Positions 4,968 through 9,001 of a DNA stretch of 9,001 nucleotides are shown here, in pieces. The translations under genes and the position numbers were made by a program. The stretch covers positions 1-9,001 of the forward strand of contig JBBRLG010000296.1 of assembly GCA_038231495.1 (NCBI GenBank), given 5' to 3'. The notes below the pieces were generated by a model, which was not told where the DNA came from, made no database searches, and was given only the letters and a program-made list of their open reading frames with translations. Source of the DNA: JBBRLG01 sp038231495. GTDB taxonomy: Bacteria > Planctomycetota > Planctomycetia > Gemmatales > Gemmataceae. Position 1 is the first letter of the stretch, and the number at the start of each line of letters is the position of its first letter.

Positions 4968-6392
4968 TCACGGCCGGGTGGCCAGCGCCACCGTCGTAAA
5001 GCTGAACTCCGCGACCGGCCGCGGCGTCCAGCCGGCCGGCACGAAGCCGGCAGCCAGCCGCATTCGTTCTTCCGCCGACAAATCCGATGCCGTCACCACC
5101 ACCCACACCCGGCCGTCTGCGTCCGCCGGCCGGTCCCTTCCCGCCGGGCTAAAACGCGCACCGAGGTGGTGAAAATAATACGAATGCGTCCAGTCGTTGC
5201 CGACGACGCGGTCGGACGGCAGCCGGTGGGCCTCGACGTATTCCGCCGCCGACGCCGGGTCCGCGACGGGCCACGGGATTAGCACCCGGTGCCCGGCGAC
5301 GCCGGCCGGCAGTAATAACAGTACCCCAATCACCGCGACCGCCGGTCGGCAGCGCGTCCAGAGCCATGCGAACGTGGGCGGCACGCCCGCGGCGATGAAC
5401 AGGATGAGCGCGGGCGCCGCGTACGCCATGACGCGCACGCCCCCGAACGGGTAACGGTGGGCCAGGGCCGCAAGCAGCGCCAGTCCGACGGGCACGCCCA
5501 GCACCAGCACCAGATCGCGCCGCCCGTTGCGCCATAAGCTCACGCCGCCGATCACCAGCAGCCCGGCGAGTGATTGGCCGAGCGGTTTACAGCAATAGCG
5601 GCACACCTCAAAGCATGACAGGAATGTCCAGGTCGGAATGGTCCACGGCCGCTCCCAGTCCGCGAAACAGTGCGTCCAGTCGCCGACGAGCCGCTGCGTC
5701 TGCTGGGCGCGGGCCGGTCCCAGCGCGAGCCAGGTGAACGCCGCAAAGACCACCGCCGTCAGGAAGGCGTAGGTTAGCCAGGTCATGAACCTGCGCTCCT
5801 TGAGGACGGCCAGGCCGAACGCCACCAGGAGGCCGCCGTAAAGGAAAGCGCCAGGATAAGACACCAGGATCGCGAAGGGTGCAATCAACGTTTGGGCCAG
5901 GATTTGTTGGACGAGGGGGCGCTGGCGTAAAGCGCAATAAAGGCTGGCAGTCAGGGCGGCGACGAACACGTCCACGCTGTAGGATTTCGACTCGCAGGTG
6001 TGCCAGAGAAGTTGTTCCGAACACGCGAACAACACCAGCGCCCAGGGGACCGCCGCGGGTAGCAGGCAATGCCGGGCGAGGTAGAGCATGAGGAGGAGGG
6101 CGCCGCAGCTGGCGAGGAACGGGACCAACCGCAGGGCCAGCGTGCTATCGCCCAGTGTTAAATAGACGGTCCGTTCCAACCACAGAAACAGCGGCGGTGC
6201 GGCTTCGTCCAGGAATAACGGGCCAAGTAGTTCGCCGTAATCCTTGTCGAGGACGTTGACGAGCAGGGCCGCCTCGTCGTGCCAGACCGGTGGTTGCCGC
6301 AGGTAGTGGTACGCGCGCAGCGACAGACCCAACAGCACGAAGCCGAGGGTCACAAGCAAAATGCGGTGCGTCGCGAGCCAGCGAACAGGCAT
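4968..6392 (-). CDS. GT39-like multi-pass membrane glycosyltransferase
   Basis: This 474-residue membrane protein resembles the GT-C glycosyltransferases of the dolichyl-phosphate-mannose/ArnT (GT39, PMT_2) type, which move sugars from polyprenyl-phosphate carriers to lipid or protein acceptors outside the membrane. After the first membrane helix (about 11-28), the first outer loop carries the expected acidic pair WHDEAALL (Asp39, Glu40) and FLDEAAPPLFLW (60-71). Around nine further hydrophobic segments span about 84-367. A soluble C-terminal domain of about 105 residues follows. The segment SCFEVCRYCC (259-268) holds four cysteines. The start at 6392 has GGAGG five bases upstream; the frame continues open far past it, but that part is antisense to the methyltransferase gene. 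It stands alone, convergent with the phosphatase gene, so neither donor nor acceptor can be deduced. The family is likely; the substrate is unknown. Confidence 0.8.
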   Translation of the reverse strand: MPVRWLATHRILLVTLGFVLLGLSLRAYHYLRQPPVWHDEAALLVNVLDKDYGELLGPLFLDEAAPPLFLWLERTVYLTLGDSTLALRLVPFLASCGALLLMLYLARHCLLPAAVPWALVLFACSEQLLWHTCESKSYSVDVFVAALTASLYCALRQRPLVQQILAQTLIAPFAILVSYPGAFLYGGLLVAFGLAVLKERRFMTWLTYAFLTAVVFAAFTWLALGPARAQQTQRLVGDWTHCFADWERPWTIPTWTFLSCFEVCRYCCKPLGQSLAGLLVIGGVSLWRNGRRDLVLVLGVPVGLALLAALAHRYPFGGVRVMAYAAPALILFIAAGVPPTFAWLWTRCRPAVAVIGVLLLLPAGVAGHRVLIPWPVADPASAAEYVEAHRLPSDRVVGNDWTHSYYFHHLGARFSPAGRDRPADADGRVWVVVTASDLSAEERMRLAAGFVPAGWTPRPVAEFSFTTVALATRP

Positions 6393-6480
6393 GGAAACCT
6401 CCGTGTAAACCGCACGCCGAGGGGCGATGCTAGCAGGCGGTCGCGGGGGAGTAAAGGGGGATACCGCATGGCCGCACTGA

Positions 6481-6486
6481 TACAAT
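6481..6486 (+). promoter_or_regulatory. candidate -10 box for the methyltransferase gene
   Basis: TACAAT at 6481-6486 lies 36 bases before the ATG at 6522 and matches five of six positions of the -10 consensus. No -35 match is seen at the normal distance. The rest of the 129-base divergent gap (6393-6521) shows only the ribosome binding site of the glycosyltransferase gene. Confidence 0.25.
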
Positions 6487-6521
6487 CGTAGTTTGAGATT
6501 GCCGTCGTCCCGAGAACTCCG

Positions 6522-7616
6522 ATGCCGCGACCGCGTTCCGAACCCGTCGTCCCGCCGTGCTATGCGATGGTCCAGCCGGGCCTCGAAGAGGTCGCCGGCG
6601 AGGAGATCGCGCGCGAACTCGGCGGCGAAGTCAAAAAGAGCGGTGCCGGCATCGTCGTCTTCCGCGTGCCCGAAATCAACGAGGGCCTCCTGCGCCTGCG
6701 CACCGTCGAAGATGTCTTTCTGCTCGCCTGGGGCACCGACCAGCTGACCTACCGGGCCGAAGATTTGGAGAGCATCCGCCGCTGGACCGCCCGCCAGCCG
6801 GACTGGCAAAACCTGTTGCGCCTTCACCACACGGTCCATGCAAAACCCAAGGGCAAGCCGACCTACCACCTCGTCGCGCAAATGGTTGGGCACCACGCCT
6901 ACCTGCGTCGCGACGCGCGCAAGGCGCTGGCCGAGGGTTTGGGCGGCGTCTTCCCGGCAAGCTGGCGGCACGCGGAGGAGAACGCGGCGGTCGAAGTGTG
7001 GCTGAGCATTGACGCGGCGACGGCGGTGTGCGGACTGCGGCTGTCGGACCGGACGATGCGGCACCGCACCTACAAGCTGGAACACCGCCCGGCGTCGCTG
7101 CGGCCCACCGTCGCCGCCGCGATGGTACGCCTCGCGGGCGTACGGCCGGGCCACGTCGTCCTCGACCCGATGTGCGGTGCCGGTACGCTGCTCGCCGAGC
7201 ATTTGAACGCCGCCCGCGCCGTCCGCGGCGACCACAAACCGCCGCTGGGTGGCGACCTCGATTACAGCGCCGCCCGCGCCGCCGCCGTGAACCTGCGCCG
7301 CGTCGGGCCGGCGCACATTCTGCGCTGGGACGCGCGTCGGCTGCCGCTGGGCGACGCCTCGGTGGACCGCATTCTGTCCAACCCGCCGTTCGGCAAACAG
7401 TTGGAGACGCCGGAGGCGATCGGGCCGCTGTACCGGGCCATGATCCCCGAATACGACCGGGTGTTGCGGCCGGGCGGTTGGGCGGTGTTGCTGACCAGCG
7501 AGGCACCGGTTTTGTATGCCGCGGGCCGTGCCGCCGGCTGGAAGGCAGTGCGCCAGGTGAAGGTGCGGGTATTGGGGCAAATGGCTGTCGTTAGCGTCTG
7601 GCGGAAGCCCGACTGA
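6522..7616 (+). CDS. THUMP-domain RNA guanine-N2 methyltransferase (TrmN/Trm14-like)
   Basis: This 364-residue protein combines an N-terminal ferredoxin-like plus THUMP RNA-binding region (about 12-170) with a Rossmann-fold methyltransferase domain (about 185-360). Motif I, binding S-adenosylmethionine, is VLDPMCGAGT (213-222). The acidic loop after strand 2 is GGDLD (243-247). Catalytic motif IV is SNPPF (286-290), the N-P-P-(Y/F) type used to methylate exocyclic amino groups such as N2 of guanine. HRPASLRPTVAAAM (188-201) is the linker signature seen in the TrmN/Trm14 and RlmL-type group. A tRNA substrate, with N2-methylguanosine at position 6, is most likely by family; 23S rRNA is an alternative. 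The ATG at 6522 has only a weak purine run upstream (CGAGAA), and the first ten residues are not conserved-looking, so a slightly later start is possible. It appears monocistronic. Confidence 0.88.
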   Translation: MPRPRSEPVVPPCYAMVQPGLEEVAGEEIARELGGEVKKSGAGIVVFRVPEINEGLLRLRTVEDVFLLAWGTDQLTYRAEDLESIRRWTARQPDWQNLLRLHHTVHAKPKGKPTYHLVAQMVGHHAYLRRDARKALAEGLGGVFPASWRHAEENAAVEVWLSIDAATAVCGLRLSDRTMRHRTYKLEHRPASLRPTVAAAMVRLAGVRPGHVVLDPMCGAGTLLAEHLNAARAVRGDHKPPLGGDLDYSAARAAAVNLRRVGPAHILRWDARRLPLGDASVDRILSNPPFGKQLETPEAIGPLYRAMIPEYDRVLRPGGWAVLLTSEAPVLYAAGRAAGWKAVRQVKVRVLGQMAVVSVWRKPD

Positions 7617-7635
7617 TGGGATACGATGGGGGGTA

Positions 7636-7701
7636 TCGGAGAAGATCGGGTGTCGGGTGTCGGAGAAGATCGGGTGTCGGGCGTCGGGTGTCGGGTGTCG
7701 G
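7636..7701 (+). repeat. tandem repeats built on GTGTCGG
   Basis: A 22-base stretch at 7636-7657 recurs exactly at 7660-7681, a period of 24, with core GAGAAGATCGGGTGTCGGG. The second copy runs straight into heptamer units TGTCGGG, CGTCGGG, TGTCGGG and TGTCGG (7675-7701). The same motif appears inverted at 7757-7787 (CCGACCCCCGACCCCCG, then GCCGACACCC). It fills the gap between the methyltransferase gene and the zinc-ribbon gene. There are no unique spacers of CRISPR type. Confidence 0.75.
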
Positions 7702-7707
7702 AATTGG

Positions 7708-7742
7708 CTGACAGCTAATAGCTGACAGCTAACAGCTATTTG
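7708..7742 (+). repeat. second heptamer array, CTGACAG type
   Basis: Five consecutive 7-base units are visible: CTGACAG, CTAATAG, CTGACAG, CTAACAG and CTATTTG. The array begins six bases after the GTGTCGG array and keeps the same period with a different, AT-richer sequence. The AGCTGACAGCT and TAGCTG cores are partly self-complementary, so the transcript could form small hairpins. Confidence 0.65.
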
Positions 7743-7807
7743 TTTTCCTGTATTTCCGACCCCCGACCCCCGCTCCTGCCGACACCCGCGGGAAGAGGCG
7801 AACGGCG

Positions 7808-8938
7808 ATGTTAGTTTCCAAGTTAAGTTGTCCGAAGTGCAAAACCGTCTTACGGCCGGCCAAGCCCCTCCAGGCCGGCAAGAAGGTCAAGTGCCCCAAG
7901 TGCGCCAACGACTTCACGGCGGAAGAAGGCGACGCCGAAAAGCACCCTCCGGCCAAGGTCAAGGCAGAACCCGCCACCGACGGCAAGGCGAAACCCGCCG
8001 CCCCCAAGAAAGCTGCCGCCGAAAAGACCGTGGCACCGAAGGCAGCCCCCGCCAAGCCCGCCGATGACGACGACGACGACGGCCCCGCCACCTACGGCAT
8101 CATCGAAGCGGACCGGCCCAAGACCCAGGAAGACCTCGACCGCGAGGAAGCGGAGGCTTTGGAAGAGGAGGAGGACGACGACGAGGACGGCGACGGCGAA
8201 AAGAAGAAAAAGAAGAAGGACAAGGTCGATTTCGTCCCCGACCACTCGATCAAGGACTTGCGCGGCCCGGCCCAGATCGCGGTCATCCGGCCGTCGAACA
8301 TGATCATCCTCAACGGCGTCGTGGGTTTCTTCGGCTGGATCATCCTCTTCATCATTCTGATTATCCCGGTCGTCTTTCCGGACATTGCCGAAGAGGTGGA
8401 CCCCGACGCCAAGTCGGTCAAGAGCCAGCCGGGCCTGTCGATCCCCGACGGGCTGTCGGGGTTGAGTAAGCCGGGCAGCGCCGCCCTGAACGCGCCGTCC
8501 CAGAGCGCCAAGGACAAGGAAAAGGACAAGAAGCAGGGTCTCGTAAAAATCTACGACTGGGACCTGACCACGATGGCGCTGTTCCCGTGGTTCCTGTTCA
8601 TCCTGTTCCTTAGCCCCATCTTCGTGGGCATCGCCTACGCCTGCGTGATGACCTACGGTGCGGTGCAGATGCAAAACCTGGAGTCGCGCACCTGGGGCAT
8701 TGTTTCCAGCGCCATGTGCATCTTGCCCGTGTCCACGGGCGGCTTCGTCATGGTCATATCGATTGTCATCACGCTGGTCGTCTACGGCATAACCGATAGT
8801 CTGGGTTGGGTCGCCTTTATCCTGATCTTGTTCCTCGGGCTGGAGACGCTCAGCTGCATCGGCCTCGGCGTCTTCGGGCTGGTGACGCTGAACCGGAAAG
8901 CCGTGATCGACGGTTTCAACTACATTCCGGACGCTTGA
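7808..8938 (+). CDS. zinc-ribbon multi-pass membrane protein with acidic linker, function unknown
   Basis: This is a 376-residue protein. The N-terminus has a four-cysteine zinc ribbon: Cys8-x2-Cys11 and Cys29-x2-Cys32 (CPKC, then CPKC), similar to the MJ0042-type finger. A low-complexity linker follows: Lys/Ala/Pro-rich (46-85), then strongly acidic (86-130), then a lysine run (132-139). Four hydrophobic segments are clear, at about 165-190, 257-285, 297-328 and 332-362, with a polar, Ser/Pro/Lys-rich segment at 195-247 between the first two. The ribbon and linker are probably cytoplasmic. The start at 7808 places the ribbon at residue 8 and has GGAAGAGG about 8 bases upstream. This architecture is frequent in planctomycetes, but the role is not known to me. 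No neighbour suggests one. Confidence 0.85.
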   Translation: MLVSKLSCPKCKTVLRPAKPLQAGKKVKCPKCANDFTAEEGDAEKHPPAKVKAEPATDGKAKPAAPKKAAAEKTVAPKAAPAKPADDDDDDGPATYGIIEADRPKTQEDLDREEAEALEEEEDDDEDGDGEKKKKKKDKVDFVPDHSIKDLRGPAQIAVIRPSNMIILNGVVGFFGWIILFIILIIPVVFPDIAEEVDPDAKSVKSQPGLSIPDGLSGLSKPGSAALNAPSQSAKDKEKDKKQGLVKIYDWDLTTMALFPWFLFILFLSPIFVGIAYACVMTYGAVQMQNLESRTWGIVSSAMCILPVSTGGFVMVISIVITLVVYGITDSLGWVAFILILFLGLETLSCIGLGVFGLVTLNRKAVIDGFNYIPDA

Positions 8939-8958
8939 GCGTCTACGTTTTTGGCGAG

Positions 8959-8978
8959 CCGGGAGCGTAAGCGACCGG
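8959..8978. repeat. GTAA-loop hairpin with tandem G-A mismatches
   Basis: CCGG (8959-8962) pairs with CCGG (8975-8978), GC with GC (8965-8966 and 8971-8972), and the loop is GTAA, a GNRA-type tetraloop if transcribed. Between the two helices lie opposed GA and GA dinucleotides that could form tandem sheared G-A pairs. It begins 21 bases after the stop of the zinc-ribbon gene. I recall GGCGAGCCGG...CGTAAGC... sequences being frequent between planctomycete genes, so it is probably one copy of an intergenic repeat. Confidence 0.5.
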
Positions 8979-9001
8979 AGTCTGTCACTGAAACTCACTC
9001 C

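Noticed and set aside
6393..7580. Long N-terminal extension of the glycosyltransferase frame, making 870 codons
   Set aside because: The extension is antisense to the methyltransferase gene and lacks membrane or enzyme features. The ATG at 6392 has a strong GGAGG and begins just before the first membrane helix.
7636..7701. CRISPR array
   Set aside because: The 22-base repeat occurs only twice with a 2-base spacing and passes into heptamers; there are no unique spacers and no cas genes.
7850..8998. 382-codon minus-strand frame opposite the zinc-ribbon gene
   Set aside because: It is the antisense of the charged linker and membrane segments; composition is Val/Asp/Gly/Arg-rich without motifs.

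Overview
The window looks like a stretch of ordinary chromosome from a high-GC bacterium, most probably a planctomycete of the Gemmata group. This rests on the overall GC richness, a CxxC/CxxC zinc-ribbon membrane protein with a long acidic and lysine-rich linker of a kind common in that phylum, a small antitoxin-like protein of planctomycete style, and gaps between genes that are packed with short hairpin repeats. The assignment is inference. No rRNA, tRNA or CRISPR array is visible.

Layout from left to right. A small minus-strand gene (39-269) resembles an antitoxin; any partner lies beyond the left edge. About 540 bases follow without a gene (270-809). They hold a 117-bp near-palindromic, MITE-like element with flanking direct repeats, and then a run of four hairpins. 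Next come two overlapping minus-strand genes: a RecA/RepA-like AAA ATPase with a C-terminal winged helix (992-2116) and a 61-residue protein of unknown function (810-995), joined by an ATGA overlap. A 315-base gap (2117-2431) has an inverted repeat upstream of the ATPase and an open frame that may be a gene remnant. The minus-strand housekeeping gene typA/bipA (2432-4279) is divergent from a SixA-type phosphohistidine phosphatase (4430-4927). The phosphatase converges on a GT39-like membrane glycosyltransferase (4968-6392, minus), and a strong hairpin fills the 40 bases between their stops. The glycosyltransferase is divergent from a THUMP-domain RNA methyltransferase (6522-7616, plus). After a gap of tandem heptamer repeats comes the zinc-ribbon membrane protein (7808-8938, plus), then a short GTAA-loop hairpin near the right edge.

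The genes do not form a shared pathway. They include one translation GTPase, one RNA-modification enzyme, one signalling or metabolic phosphatase, one envelope glycosyltransferase and one membrane protein of unknown role, mostly as single-gene units. The only clear operon is the ATPase with its 61-residue partner, possibly the remnant of a mobile or accessory module. The least explained material is the intergenic DNA, where most gaps carry their own hairpin or tandem repeat. I do not see a convincing complete new defence or mobile system here.
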